DNA of 64,000 bases from assembly GCA_012656075.1 (NCBI GenBank), contig JAAKBF010000269.1, positions 124,001 through 188,000 on the forward strand, in the 5' to 3' direction. The position numbers and the translations under genes were made by a program. Shown piece by piece: positions 22,274-32,179 of this stretch (position 1 is its first letter; each line of letters opens with the position of its first letter). Source of the stretch: Phytophthora hibernalis. Lineage: Eukaryota > Oomycota > Peronosporomycetes > Peronosporales > Peronosporaceae. The notes below the pieces were generated by a model that worked only from the letters and a program-made list of their open reading frames with translations, did no database searches and was not told the DNA's origin.

Positions 22274-23647
22274 ATGGCCTTCAAGCTCACGCCCACCGAG
22301 AGCATGCGTGCGTGCGGCGTGCTGGAGGAGTCCCTCGAGAAGATGAGCTTCTTGGGCAGCATCACGCCCGACATCTTGCAGCATCGCGAGGAGCTCTCGC
22401 AAGTCGTGGGCGAGGAGATCTCCCGCATCATCCAGGAGCAGCGCCAGCTCGAAGGCAACTACGAGAAGCTCATTGCACAGCGAGCAGTGCTCAAAGGACT
22501 GGCCAACAAATCCAAGTTTAAAGAAAACCAGCGAGAGATTCAGGAGGTCAGTCGACTGCTCCGAGAGTCCACCAAGAGTTTGTGTCGCAACCTCAAGGAG
22601 AACCCCAACTTTGCAGGGAACCTCCTCAAAATTCAACAGGAACGTGAAGGTCTGCTAGAGCTACTTGGTCACACGTTAACAGAGATGAAGAAGCATGGGA
22701 CTTTCGAGACGCTGCTGACTTTCGTGACGGACGGCAAGAGCACACAGGAGAAGGCACACGAGATCCTCAAAAAGGAACGGGAAGCTGTGGACGAAGTGAA
22801 GAGGCTTGCCGCGGAGCTCGCGCGTGAGAAGCTGGAGCACCAGAAGGAGGTGGCCGAGCACAAGGCTGCTATTCTTCGGTTAAAAGAGCAAATACTCGCG
22901 GTGAAGTCCAAGACGCAGATCGACATTCGATACTCGCGGAACGAAGCCAAAGCCAAACGAAGCAGTACGGCACGGATGTACCACCAGCTTATGGAGGAGC
23001 AATACGACCGAATCAAGGATCTACAGGGTAAGTGTGCGACAGAGACCAAGGTGCATGATGAGACCGTGCATTTTCTCAAGGACCGCCACGAGCAGCTCCA
23101 GTCCGAGTTGGCTGCATGGAATGCCAAGTATCAGCAGGACACGCAAGCAAAACAGACACAATTGCAGGAACTCCAGGAACGCAAGGCAGCGAACACCCAG
23201 AGACTCGATAACTTCCAGAAGCGGTGGCAAGAAGAGATGACGACCATCAAGCAGAAGGAAGAGGAGCGTCAGAGGTTGTTAGAGCTCGAGGCGTTGCACA
23301 AGGAGGAGCTAAAGGCGCAAAATACGGCTGCAAGAATTATTCAGGTTGCCTACCGCGCCTACAAGGCTAAAAAGAGGAGAAGCGAAAAGCTGCTGAGTCT
23401 GAGAAGAAAGGAGGCAAGAAGGAGGCAAAAAGAAGGGAAAGAAGTAGCAATTCATGTTGCTAGAAGCAAATACACATTCAATTGTTCAGAGACTATGTTG
23501 CAGCTTGCTTCCTATCGCCATGCAACCTTGCCATCACCAGCTTCGATCGTCAAACTCGATGATATATATTGCAGCTTCGTCCTCGATCAGAATTGGAGTG
23601 CGCTAATGTTTAGGATTCTTTTAGACGCTCATACTGCGACTACGTGA
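22274..23647 (+). CDS. DRC9: dynein regulatory complex subunit 9-like (IQ and coiled coil)
   Basis: DRC9 (IQCG) is part of the nexin-dynein regulatory complex of motile flagella, which fits an organism with swimming zoospores. The product is largely coiled coil from residue 30 to 350, with DRC9-like blocks ETVHFLKDRHEQLQSEL, AWNAKYQQDTQAKQ and RLDNFQKRWQEEMTTI, then an IQ motif AARIIQVAYRAYKAKK near residue 350-370. Start ATG 22274 is the first in frame. After the IQ motif the listed frame gives an unlikely hydrophobic tail; adding one A to the A5 run at 23369-23373 gives a Lys/Glu-rich tail that stops near 23465, the usual type of DRC9 end. I therefore suspect a missing base and a true stop near 23465. 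Confidence 0.8.
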   Translation: MAFKLTPTESMRACGVLEESLEKMSFLGSITPDILQHREELSQVVGEEISRIIQEQRQLEGNYEKLIAQRAVLKGLANKSKFKENQREIQEVSRLLRESTKSLCRNLKENPNFAGNLLKIQQEREGLLELLGHTLTEMKKHGTFETLLTFVTDGKSTQEKAHEILKKEREAVDEVKRLAAELAREKLEHQKEVAEHKAAILRLKEQILAVKSKTQIDIRYSRNEAKAKRSSTARMYHQLMEEQYDRIKDLQGKCATETKVHDETVHFLKDRHEQLQSELAAWNAKYQQDTQAKQTQLQELQERKAANTQRLDNFQKRWQEEMTTIKQKEEERQRLLELEALHKEELKAQNTAARIIQVAYRAYKAKKRRSEKLLSLRRKEARRRQKEGKEVAIHVARSKYTFNCSETMLQLASYRHATLPSPASIVKLDDIYCSFVLDQNWSALMFRILLDAHTATT

Positions 23648-23758
23648 TCCATTGTCCTCGCTCAAGCTTGCAATTGTACCTTAGGTGCTCGCTTCAATAT
23701 CAGTCAGTCCTTCAGTTCGTTCATCAAAATCGACTCCATTGCTCACTGCTGATCAATA

Positions 23759-24322
23759 ATGTTGAACAATAAGCAATTCCTGTTGTGGTTACTTCCGTTA
23801 GCGGTGGTCGCATTCGTGACTAGCCCGCTTGCCGTGCTGCACTCATTCGACTTAGCTGCCCCAGCAGCTATTCACACGCTACTGCCTGCTGAATTGAGTG
23901 CGAGTGTTGCTGCTGCTGGGCTCCCAAACACAATCCCACTGATGTTTGAGGTGACCAAATATCCTGCAATTGGCCACCAAACGCTTGAGGTGCACAATCT
24001 CCGACTGATGAACTTGACGTTTTTCGCTGGGATGGTTGGTCGGCCGACTAACGAGAAGACAACTGGGGCACTACTCGGGTATATGCCGATGACGGAGGTG
24101 TTACGACAAAAGAAACGAAGCCCGGGCAACTTTCCTGTCGGTGATCTTCTTCTCATCACCGAAGTCTACTTTTCTGGCTTCGACGACGAAGCAGATGAAC
24201 GGGAGTCATTGATTCTTAAATCTCACCGAGTTCGACGCTTCCGATTGAGGAGTGTGCAGTACGATACATCAACAGAGCTGCTCTTTGGAGAAGTCGAGTG
24301 GGAAGGAGAACAGGCAACTTAG
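23759..24322 (+). CDS. membrane-anchored or secreted protein with a weak LON-like domain
   Basis: 187 residues. The first 30 form a hydrophobic segment (LLWLLPLAVVAFVTSPLAVL) that may be a signal peptide or anchor. From residue 58 the text IPLMFEVTKYPAIGHQTLEV and later VGDLLLITEVYF plus LKSHRVRRFRLRSVQ resembles the N-terminal substrate-binding domain of LON proteases (PF02190 type), but no protease part follows. Proteins with only this domain exist in many eukaryotes and their role is mostly unknown. No RXLR motif follows the hydrophobic start. It lies on the same strand as DRC9 and is convergent with the lipase gene. Domain call is inference by pattern only. Confidence 0.6.
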   Translation: MLNNKQFLLWLLPLAVVAFVTSPLAVLHSFDLAAPAAIHTLLPAELSASVAAAGLPNTIPLMFEVTKYPAIGHQTLEVHNLRLMNLTFFAGMVGRPTNEKTTGALLGYMPMTEVLRQKKRSPGNFPVGDLLLITEVYFSGFDDEADERESLILKSHRVRRFRLRSVQYDTSTELLFGEVEWEGEQAT

Positions 24323-24379
24323 ATTCAATCTTGCTTATACTACATGTAGAATGAATTCCATCACCTTGTCGCTCAACGC

Positions 24380-26381
24380 TTATAGCAGGAACGTGTCCAT
24401 GACGTGATGTACAACGTCAATGCCCGAGTCTAATGGTTTATCCAAGTTTGCTCGCTTGGCAATGATGTGCTCGTGCGATAGAATACCGCCGAACATTACG
24501 TCGATACGGCGCCAGCCCACACTTTGCACCGACAGCAGCATACCACGCAGTTCATCTTGCTCGGTGTCCGCAGTGAAGGCGTATGGAAGCTGGTCCAAAA
24601 TCACGTCATCTTCCACAAAGGGCTCGGGACGGGATCCACCGGAATGAATTGACGGCGCGCTGCCGACAGTTTTCCCGCGATGATGGCTATGGAAGAGATA
24701 TCTGTGTCTGCCACTGTCACTTGAAGACTTCCTGCCAGGTTCCGATGCGTGGCGACGACCATTTCTGCTGCTGCTATGGGTACTGCTGGCGCTTCTAATA
24801 CGGCTGCTCTCGTTTTCGCGTTCACTGTTTGGATACTCCTCGGTTTTTGATGGCGAAGCTGGAGCCGCGTGGTTGGGCGTCATGTACTTCATTGCAAGTC
24901 GCTTGACCTTGAGGGGGATCGTGTCACGCAACTTGCGTGCACCCTGAAGAGAGTCGAACACAATGTGGGTGTAGATAGGAGACATCAGGAACTCCTTCGT
25001 GCTCAGGCGGTATGGGTTGAATGCTCGGACTGCGGCGCACGTGTACGGCACCTGCATGTCGAAGAAGACGCTTGAGTAAAGAGTTCTCGCTTTGAACATC
25101 TGCAGCGCTTGCATGAACTGACCCCGCGTCAAGCAACTAAGCAATGGCGGTGCTGTGGGTCCTTGAGCCTTCGTTTCCTGGCCGGTCTCAGGTGAAGTCA
25201 GACACCGAACACCGAATGTAGAGTTACAGAGCGCGACGAGCCAGCGCCAGTCGCGATGAACGTCGTCCTCTGGGATACGAAGCACGCAGAGATTTGTAGC
25301 GCTAGCCGAACGGGAGTTAAAAGACACCGCAGGCCATCGGATCTGGATATCGAAGTTGCCAGATTCATTGGTCCTTGCCCCTTCATTGTCTTGCCCCCAT
25401 CCGATAAAACTGGAGTAGAAGTTGGCATCGTCACCATTTCGTTTTCCAGGGGCAGAAATACCTTCACGTCTGCGCAGGAGATATCAACCTCAAACTTAAG
25501 TGTGCCTTTCGCAATCTCTTCCTTGTTCTCGAATACGCGCAGCTTCCGATCACTCATGGTGCAGTCGTACAGCTCAAAAGCTTCCTGATTTCCATCCTGC
25601 AGTTTCTCCGCAACCGGCAAACTCACCAACAGAGTTCCTTCCACATCAGACCATGCTGCAAATCACAACCAAACCAAACATATATCAGTCCTCCTCCTCA
25701 CTCCAACACAAAAATCGCCACCACAATTTACCTGGATGAAAGTCCTTGTCCAGAAATTCACCTGAAGTAGTGCTGAGCTCCTGGGTCTCTTCATTCGCAG
25801 CATCCGTCAGAGTCAACTGAGCCCCCGTCCGACTGAAAATCTTCGGCATCAGAGCATTGAACACGACATTGGTCGCTCCACGTCGCGGTCGTCGGATTCC
25901 GAGGTGCGGCGTCGCCAGAGTCACGAAATTCTGCACCAAAGCAACAACAACAATTCAGTCACCCCCTTTACACCAGCTTTTAACCCTCAACATAGCCTAG
26001 CACGTACCATCGGATCCACTTTATTAAAGAACCCGCGGACCAGCAGCAGCCCAATGCAGTAGCGATTGTACAGGCCTCCGAGCGAGTGGCCGATCATGGA
26101 GAGCTTCTGCAGCTTGGGCATCTTAACGGCCAACTGTTGGATCTCATCGGCCAATCGCTCGCCGCCCTGGTCCACGCCGTCGTACGTTTGAAAGAAGCTG
26201 GTGGCGTTGCTCTCCCCGCGTACAGATACAACTCGTCCGCCTGGAACTGCGTCTGGAAGATCTCCACGAAGCGTGCAAAGTCGTGTTTGCTGCCCAGCAG
26301 CCCGTGCTGCAGAACCACCAGGTGCGTGGCGCGCTGCAATTGAGCGGATTGCTCGGCGGTGTCACGGTGCGGAGATCGCAT
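24380..26381 (-). CDS. DUF676 family serine lipase/esterase
   Basis: Three exons: 26381-26008, 25930-25732, 25655-24380 (introns 26007-25931 and 25731-25656, both GTA...CAG). Exon 1 has LVVLQHGLLGS and IGHSLGGLYNRY, the nucleophile elbow G-H-S-L-G of this alpha/beta-hydrolase family. Exon 2 begins NFVTLATPHLGIR, the next conserved block. The family hydrolyses acyl esters of membrane or storage lipids. The C-terminal half has a long Ser/Arg/His-rich insert (about 24620-24850) and ends with GWRRIDVMFGGILSHEHIIAKR, the usual DUF676 tail. Two single-base gaps break the frame, in the C4 run 26214-26217 and the G4 run 25449-25452; with both restored the length is about 616 residues. The ATG at 26420 is an alternative start. 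Confidence 0.8.
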
Positions 26382-26710
26382 TGGACTCCTACGGTATCGG
26401 TAGGAAATTGGGGAATGCACTTCCGCGAAGCTGCTGGCTGAGTCATGATGATGGCGAGCTTTGGATGTTTCTCAGAAGTGATAAACGAAATCAAAATGTT
26501 CGCAGGCGATTGGATGAAAGTGACAAAATCAATTCTTCGAAGTATATATTTACCAGGTCCGGCTATTGGATGAAATGATCCTTCCTTTCATCCAATCCAC
26601 ACGCACCAACGAGCGAAACCTTTCAGTCGATCTTTAGCCTTTCAGTACCGAACAGACGGCAACCTGCACCCATCGGTGTTCTCTGCCGCTGTCCCCACTC
26701 GCTCATTAAC

Positions 26711-27633
26711 ATGGCTGCGTTCCCGCAGAAAGCCAAGGCGGGTCTGTGCGCGCTCGTGTCCTGCTGCTTCCAGCCGTCGCACACGCCCGAGCCCACGGAC
26801 GAGGCGCGCTACATGCTGCAGGAGAAGCCCAAGCGCCTCTCGACCGCCGCCGAAGACCCAGTGGGCGCCATCCTGCCCAACTACCAGAACCCGCCGCGCT
26901 GGGTGAAGGACGAGTTCGTCGAGGCCTGCGAGCTGTGCGGCGTCGAGTTCGACCTGCTGACACGCAAGCATCACTGTCGCGGCTGCGGGCTCGTGTTCTG
27001 CGGGCGCTGCGCACGTCACTTCGACCGCGTCGTCAAGTTGGGTTTCGTGGACCCCGTGCGGCTGTGCAGCGACTGCTCCAACGCGGCGCAGACCGAGAAC
27101 ATCTTCTACGAGAAGCACCTGCCACTGCTAGAGGGCGGAGACCTCTTCAGCAAGTACGGCCTGCTGCGTAAGAGACTCGTGTTCCTCACGTTCGTGCGCG
27201 CCAAGAACATCTTCCAGTACCAGAAGTTTGATCCCGAGACGCGGACGTACGACGGAGATGTGAAGGCCATCCCACTGGACGGCATCACGGACGTCCGTGA
27301 GGTCGATGTGGGCCAGGACAACTCGGACGTGGGAATCGTTGTGGCAGTGGCCCCCAGGAACACAGGTTTGACGCGACGACGGCGCTAAAGAGGCAACAGT
27401 GGATGGAGGCTATTGCAGGGGCGCGTCATGTGCGAGGCGCCATGCTCGCGGTGGAGCGCGAAAAACGCGCCAAACAGGTTGAAAAGGAGAACGAGGACAT
27501 CCGCATGATGTCAGAGAACCTGCAGAAGATGGAGGAGCGGCGCGCCACCTTCCAGGAAGACCGACTGCGCCGCCGCGCCGAAAAGCGTGAACAGCTACGC
27601 GCCAAGTACCACCTCGCAACCGCTGCGTCGTAA
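26711..27633 (+). CDS. FYVE zinc-finger protein with PH-like domain
   Basis: FYVE domains bind phosphatidylinositol 3-phosphate on endosomes. The finger starts at W64 and has CELCG (73-77), the basic signature RKHHCRGCG (85-93), FCGRC and CSDC. A PH-like region follows (about 135-260: LRKRLVFLTF, GDVKAIPLDGITDVREV). After a frame change the same domain continues with ALKRQQWMEAI and a helical, Arg/Glu-rich C-terminus ending at 27633. The frame change is a one-base gap in the C5 run 27351-27355, which I take as an assembly error; restored length is about 307 residues. A Cys-rich N-terminus (LVSCC) could be lipid-modified, which is a guess. Confidence 0.85.
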
Positions 27634-27970
27634 TCTATGAGCGGGGCCGAGCGCACGCACAGTGAGCACGAATCACTGAAGTACTTCATGCTTCCGCGTA
27701 CACGTAGGAGAGCTTCAATCTCCGCCAACATGCTAAACGGAGCTGTATAAAATCAACACTTATCTGTGGCGGAAAGATTTCATTTTTTGCGGTTCAAGGT
27801 CACGTGATAGAAACACAGCAAAGCCCCTCTGGCTTTGGTGTTGCTAGTCCCTCGAATCCCGACGGACCCTGATAAGAATGTAGCACGTTTTTCAATTGAG
27901 GTTAGTGATTCTTTAGCTTTCTGGACTAGCGAGTCGCTGCTATCCAGGAGTTCAAGCGTCTTGGTCAGAT

Positions 27971-29001
27971 TTACTTCTTGCCCTTCGCGTTGGAGTTGCG
28001 GATGGAGGTCTCCAGGGCATCCCATTTCTCCTTACTAACCGAGCCAAACATGTTGAACTCGCCGGCATTCGAGACTGTCTCCCCGCCATCGAAGCGGATG
28101 ATCTCGCCGTTGAGCCAGCTCGCATAGTCGCTCGTCATGTACGAGGCCAGGTTGGCCAGCTCGTCCACCTCCCCGAAGCGTTTTAGCGGGTTGTTCTGCA
28201 GCATGACCTCCTCGAAAGCGCCGGACGGGTCCAGTCGGTCGAACGCGCCCTTGGTCTTGATCGGTCCCGGCGCGATCCCCACGAATCGGATGCCGTACTT
28301 GCCCCACTCCACCGCCAGTGACTTGATCATGGCCTGCAAACAGCAAATTCAACGTCATTGACACAAATCGCCACCTTTTCTAGAGTAAACTACTCAAAAG
28401 ACGTACGCTGACGCCTGCTTTGGCTGCCGCAGAGGGCACGACGTAGCCCGATCCCGTCTCTGCGTACGTGGTGGTGATGTTGAGGAACACGCCTCCCTTC
28501 TCGTGCTGGATCATGCGCTTGCCCGCGTCCAGCGTCACGTTGGCCGTGCCCTTGAGCACAATGTCCACGATGGTACCGAAGCCTTTGGCGTTGAGCCGCT
28601 CGAAGGGGAGATGAAGTTGCCCGCCGCGTTGTTCACCACGACCGTGGGGATGCCCGCGAGCTCGTTCAGCTCGTCCAGCGCGCTCTTGACCTGCTCGGGG
28701 TCGCGCACGTCGCCCGTGAGGGGGATCACCGTGTTACCCGTGAGTGAATGTATCTCCTGGGCCGCCACCTCCACGACGCCGCGCTTGCGACTCATGATGG
28801 CGACGGTGGCGCCCAGATCTGACAGCTTGGTGGCGATGCCCTTGCCCAGTCCAGTGCCGCCGCCAGTTACCAGCGCCACTTTCCCTTGAAAGTGCCGGGC
28901 GGCAACATGGTGCCGATCACGGGGGCCGTACGCGCCTTGGTGCTCTCAGCGCGGCCTCGCGACGACCGCAATAGTGACGAAGACACGCACTTGCTCAGCA
29001 T
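27971..29001 (-). CDS. DECR1: mitochondrial 2,4-dienoyl-CoA reductase (SDR family)
   Basis: Reduces 2,4-dienoyl-CoA with NADPH during beta-oxidation of unsaturated fatty acids. Start ATG 29001 gives an Arg/Ser-rich mitochondrial presequence (MLSKCVSSSLLRSSRGRAES) before MLPPG, which matches the start of the mature enzyme family. The Rossmann motif is TGGGTGLGKG, then NNAAGN, TTYAETGSGYVVPSAAAKAG (Tyr and Lys of the active site) and IAPGPIKTKGAFDRLDP. One intron at 28406-28334 (73 bp, phase 0). Two one-base gaps break exon 1: G4 run 28605-28608 and near 28887; with both restored the sum is 960 nt, exactly 319 codons plus stop. It is transcribed away from OXA1 across a 164-bp gap. Confidence 0.88.
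28334..28406 (-). other. intron of DECR1
   Basis: GTACGT donor, TTTGCAG acceptor, 73 bp; joins ...AKAGVS to AMIKSLAVEW in frame. Confidence 0.85.
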
Positions 29002-29165
29002 GGCGCTGATTGGAGAATGGCACGGAAGTTGAAGCTGCTTCACGTGGGCCGCACGTCGAAAAGCCGTTGGATACCAGGTACCTTATACCGATATCTGATT
29101 GGTGGAAAGACGGCATTGTTATGACCAATGGATACGTTGCAGAGGCACTTAGCGTGCGGACAGCG
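29002..29165. promoter_or_regulatory. divergent promoter between DECR1 and OXA1
   Basis: 164 bp between two start codons on opposite strands. It holds three CCAAT boxes (ATTGG at 29009-29013 and 29098-29102, CCAAT at 29125-29129) and a CACGTG palindrome at 29041-29046. Both genes encode mitochondrial proteins, so joint control is plausible. Confidence 0.6.
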
Positions 29166-30535
29166 ATGAGCGGCCAATTGCGGGTGCTGGGGACGCTGCG
29201 TCGCGGGGGACTGAGAATCCGATGCGCGCCCATCTATCGGGGACACAACCCGCTGCGACTTGGCAGCGTGCAGGCGGCCTTCCCGGCGTCGGGCGTGCCG
29301 TTTTTGCTCGACAATAGGCACTTTTCCACTTCAGATGCGGTGCCGCCAACGCTGGAATTGACCATGGCCGACGGACAGTTCACAGGTGCGTCCTGTGTGT
29401 ATCGATTGACTTTGTGATTGGCAGATAAGCTGAAAGGTTGCGGTTGCCTGTTGCAGACGTCGCGACGGCAGTGGCAGGAAGCGGCACGGGCCACGAGCCC
29501 TGGGTCATCGTGCAGGGCGTGCAGTCGGCGCTGGAGACGGTGCACACAACCACGGGGCTGCCCTGGTGGGCGACGTTGCTGGTACGAGGAAACGAAGCTA
29601 TCGAGATGGGATTGACGAGAGGCTGATGTTGTGGCTGGATGCGCAGCTCTCGGGTGTGACGCTGCGTGCTGCTGTCTTCCCTTTCTACGTGTTCCAGATT
29701 CGGGCCATGCAGAGGTAGATTGTGACGTGGTGGATGTGCTTCTGTGTGTGGAGCTGATGATCTCGAGCTGGGTGTTGCATTACAGGCTCATGCAGGCGAG
29801 ACCGGACTTCAGTAAGCTATACTCGGCATACAAGTACGCGCGTACTTTCACGGTAGGTGATGGTGGTTGAGTTACTGTTGTATTGGCCTAATTTAGTGTA
29901 ATTGTTGCATGCAGCCGGGATCGGAGCACAAAGGGCATCTTGACGCCATCCTGCTCGGACGGCAGGGAATCAATGCTGTCATGAAGAAGTACAACACGCG
30001 ACCTTTGCAGACGGTCATGGGCTCTCTCGCCTACATTCCCATCTTCGTCCTGATGGCCTACAGTGCCCGCGACATGGTACGCTCTGGAAACTTGTCAGGC
30101 TTTGATACGGGTGGCCTGCTATTCTGGAAGAATCTCGTGGAGACCGATAGCACATTCATCTTGCCTATTCTCGCGGCGACGACAACTTATGCCAACTTGG
30201 AGTTGTCTGTGCGAACGAAAAGTGGACTATGGGCGCAACTGCTCATCGGAGGTCAGTACCTCAGTCTCATGGCAATTCCGTGGCTTGCCACACTGCCCCA
30301 AGGAGTTTTCTTCTACTGGCTAGGGGCCTCGTGGTCGTCCATGGTGCAGACCGCTGCCATGGAGAACAACGACTTCCGCCGACGTATTGGTCTCAAGCTT
30401 CGCATTACACAAACGGAGTCACCCGCTGCTGTGGTAGCTGAGATGCTCGGAAAGACCCCGCCGGATGTCACCGGAGGTGCGATTGTTGTTGACGCGCCTA
30501 AGGAGATTGTGTCTTCAAAGTCGCAGCAGCAATAG
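29166..30535 (+). CDS. OXA1: mitochondrial inner-membrane insertase, OXA1/YidC family
   Basis: Inserts mitochondrially encoded and imported proteins into the inner membrane. Five exons (29166-29385, 29457-29581, 29647-29714, 29786-29852, 29915-30535) sum to 1101 nt, 366 residues. All four introns (71, 65, 71 and 62 bp) are GT-AG and keep frame. The N-terminus is an Arg-rich presequence ending RHFST. The family core follows: TGLPWWATLLL, VTLRAAVFPFYVFQIRAMQR, KYNTRPLQTVMGSLAYIPIF, GGLLFWKNL and a hydrophobic LLIGGQYLSLMAIPWLATLP. The hydrophobic stretches fit about five membrane spans. ATG 29121 upstream in frame would add 15 residues; I prefer 29166 because the presequence then starts immediately. 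Confidence 0.87.
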
Positions 30536-31054
30536 AGTAGATAAACCAGGAATCGAAAGCCGGGGTATGGTTCTGGTGCAATCTGTCTTGTGCAATTGTT
30601 GGTTGTCGGTAGTAGTGGGGCCCTTCAGAAAATGACGCAAATTCCGATTCTGTAGCAAATTGAGAGCAATATTGCGATCACCTAACCCTCCATTTGTGTC
30701 TGAATTTGCGAGTGGGCCGAAATGAAAGCTTCCTCAAAGAGGTGGATTCGAAGTCTCATTTCGGATTGGCCGACGATGCCAAGAAAGCAGGGGGTAGTTT
30801 TTTTCTCTCCTTCGTGTCGATGTCTATCATCTCCGCAATGATCGTCGCCGAGATGCTCTTGACGCCGCATGGCCAAAGGACCTAATAAAAACGCGATTTT
30901 ATAAAACGTTTCATTCCATTTAATGCGAAAAAATGAAAAAGACCAATCGCTTTTTACCGGTACTGTACATGTAGCCCTCTCGCGTCCTGTGTGCCACACA
31001 CCAGTCACTCCGCAATTTACCTTGTCCGGCGTAACGCCACTGACCATTACTTCT
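30536..31054 (+). other. intergenic with a 63-codon orphan frame
   Basis: A + strand frame at about 30694-30885 lacks an ATG but reads like protein (LKEVDSKSHFGL, then hydrophobic FFLSFVSMSIISAMIVAEML). The layout faintly recalls the N-terminus of ERGIC/Erv46 cargo receptors. I treat it as a possible relic only. Confidence 0.25.
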
Positions 31055-31894
31055 ATGTACGCACCCGTGGACGTGGAGGCGGCCAAGCTGCAGCAGCAAC
31101 GCCAGCGCATACCCAGGACCTTGACGCAGCTCAAGCGCGTGCTGGCGGCGCTGGGCCTCGTGGTGCTGGGCCTCACCGCCGGCCTGCTGCTCTTCCGTTT
31201 CGTGCGCAGCGACGACTTAGACCTGGTGGTGCGTTGGCTGCAGAGCCATGAGACGCTGGGTGCCGCTCTCTACGTGTTGAGCTTCACGGCCTTCGTGGTG
31301 CTGTGCTTCCCGTCCACAGCCTTCGAGCTACTGGCCGGCTACACCTTCGGCTTCTGGCTGGGTCTGCTGCTGGCCACCACAGGCAAACTGTTGGGTTCCG
31401 TGCTCTCGTACGGTATCGGCAGGTTCCTCTGCAGGACGCGCGTGCACGCCTACATGGCGCGCGGCCACCCGGCGCTGCAGGGCTTCCAGAGCTTACTGCG
31501 CAAGAGACAGGTGCTCGTGGTCTTCCTCACGCGCGTGGCCTTCTTCCCCATCGCCATCAAGAATTACGGACTCAGTGTGCTAGACGTGCAGTTCCCAGTG
31601 TTCTTCGCGGCCGCGCTGCTCACGGGCCTGCCCTTCTCGGCCATCTGGGTCTATTCGGGCCACGCCGTGGAGAACTTCACGGCGCTGCTGGACAGTCCCT
31701 CGGGCTCCAGACACAGCACCGAGATGATCTTGCTGCTGGTGGGGGTAGGCAGTGCTGTACTGCTGCTGGTCGTGGTGGGGATCTACACCCGCAAGTACGT
31801 GCTGGGACTTGCGGAGGAAGAGAAAGAGGCCGTGGCGGACACACCCACGGTCAAACGCATGGACGAAGCCACGACCTTCGCCACTGCGGTATGA
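31055..31894 (+). CDS. VTT-domain membrane protein, TVP38/TMEM64 (DedA-like) family
   Basis: 279 residues with about five to six hydrophobic segments. The first is VLAALGLVVLGLTAGLLLF; the VTT core has FPSTAFELLAGYTFGFWLG and TTGKLLGSVLSYGIGRFLCR, with the G-x-x-F/W-G and two-glycine pattern of the family, followed by FLTRVAFFPIAIKNYGLSVL. Members act in the Golgi or ER and some are lipid scramblases. Start at ATG 31055 is chosen because the upstream part of the frame has no ATG with protein-like sequence after it. The C-terminus is acidic and cytosolic in appearance. No introns or breaks. Confidence 0.82.
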   Translation: MYAPVDVEAAKLQQQRQRIPRTLTQLKRVLAALGLVVLGLTAGLLLFRFVRSDDLDLVVRWLQSHETLGAALYVLSFTAFVVLCFPSTAFELLAGYTFGFWLGLLLATTGKLLGSVLSYGIGRFLCRTRVHAYMARGHPALQGFQSLLRKRQVLVVFLTRVAFFPIAIKNYGLSVLDVQFPVFFAAALLTGLPFSAIWVYSGHAVENFTALLDSPSGSRHSTEMILLLVGVGSAVLLLVVVGIYTRKYVLGLAEEEKEAVADTPTVKRMDEATTFATAV

Positions 31895-32179
31895 GTGTAG
31901 TTACTTATCTTTGTTAGACAGCAGAGTGTGCGATGTAATACTATGTGTTGGATGTCTAGAAAGCAGTGCTGGGCCTGAGCTGGGGACAAGCGGAACTTGG
32001 TACTGGTGCCATCACCGGTGAGTCTCCATGTGGTGCTAACTCCCGTCCTACTCTTCTCGTATCAGACCAGGGTGGTTTGTACGATGAATCGGACGACGCG
32101 TTGAGATGGAGCTCTGCTTCTTCAAGGCGGCCGGCCATGTTCGACGCGATCTACAGAAGTTGTGGCTGGTCCATTTCAT
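31895..32179. other. intergenic
   Basis: No supported feature; short unrelated frames only. Confidence 0.4.

Noticed and set aside
23759..24322. RXLR-type secreted effector
   Set aside because: A hydrophobic N-terminus exists, but no R-x-L-R or EER motif follows and the body resembles a LON-like domain.
26642..27118. 158-codon minus frame opposite the FYVE gene
   Set aside because: Shadow of a GC-rich coding region; the plus strand has a complete FYVE signature.
27351..27355. FYVE gene as a pseudogene
   Set aside because: Only one missing C in a C run breaks it; both sides remain family-like, so an assembly error is more likely.
31303..31917. 204-codon plus frame overlapping the VTT gene
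   Set aside because: Low-complexity His/Arg/Gly text in another frame of a clearly recognisable membrane protein.
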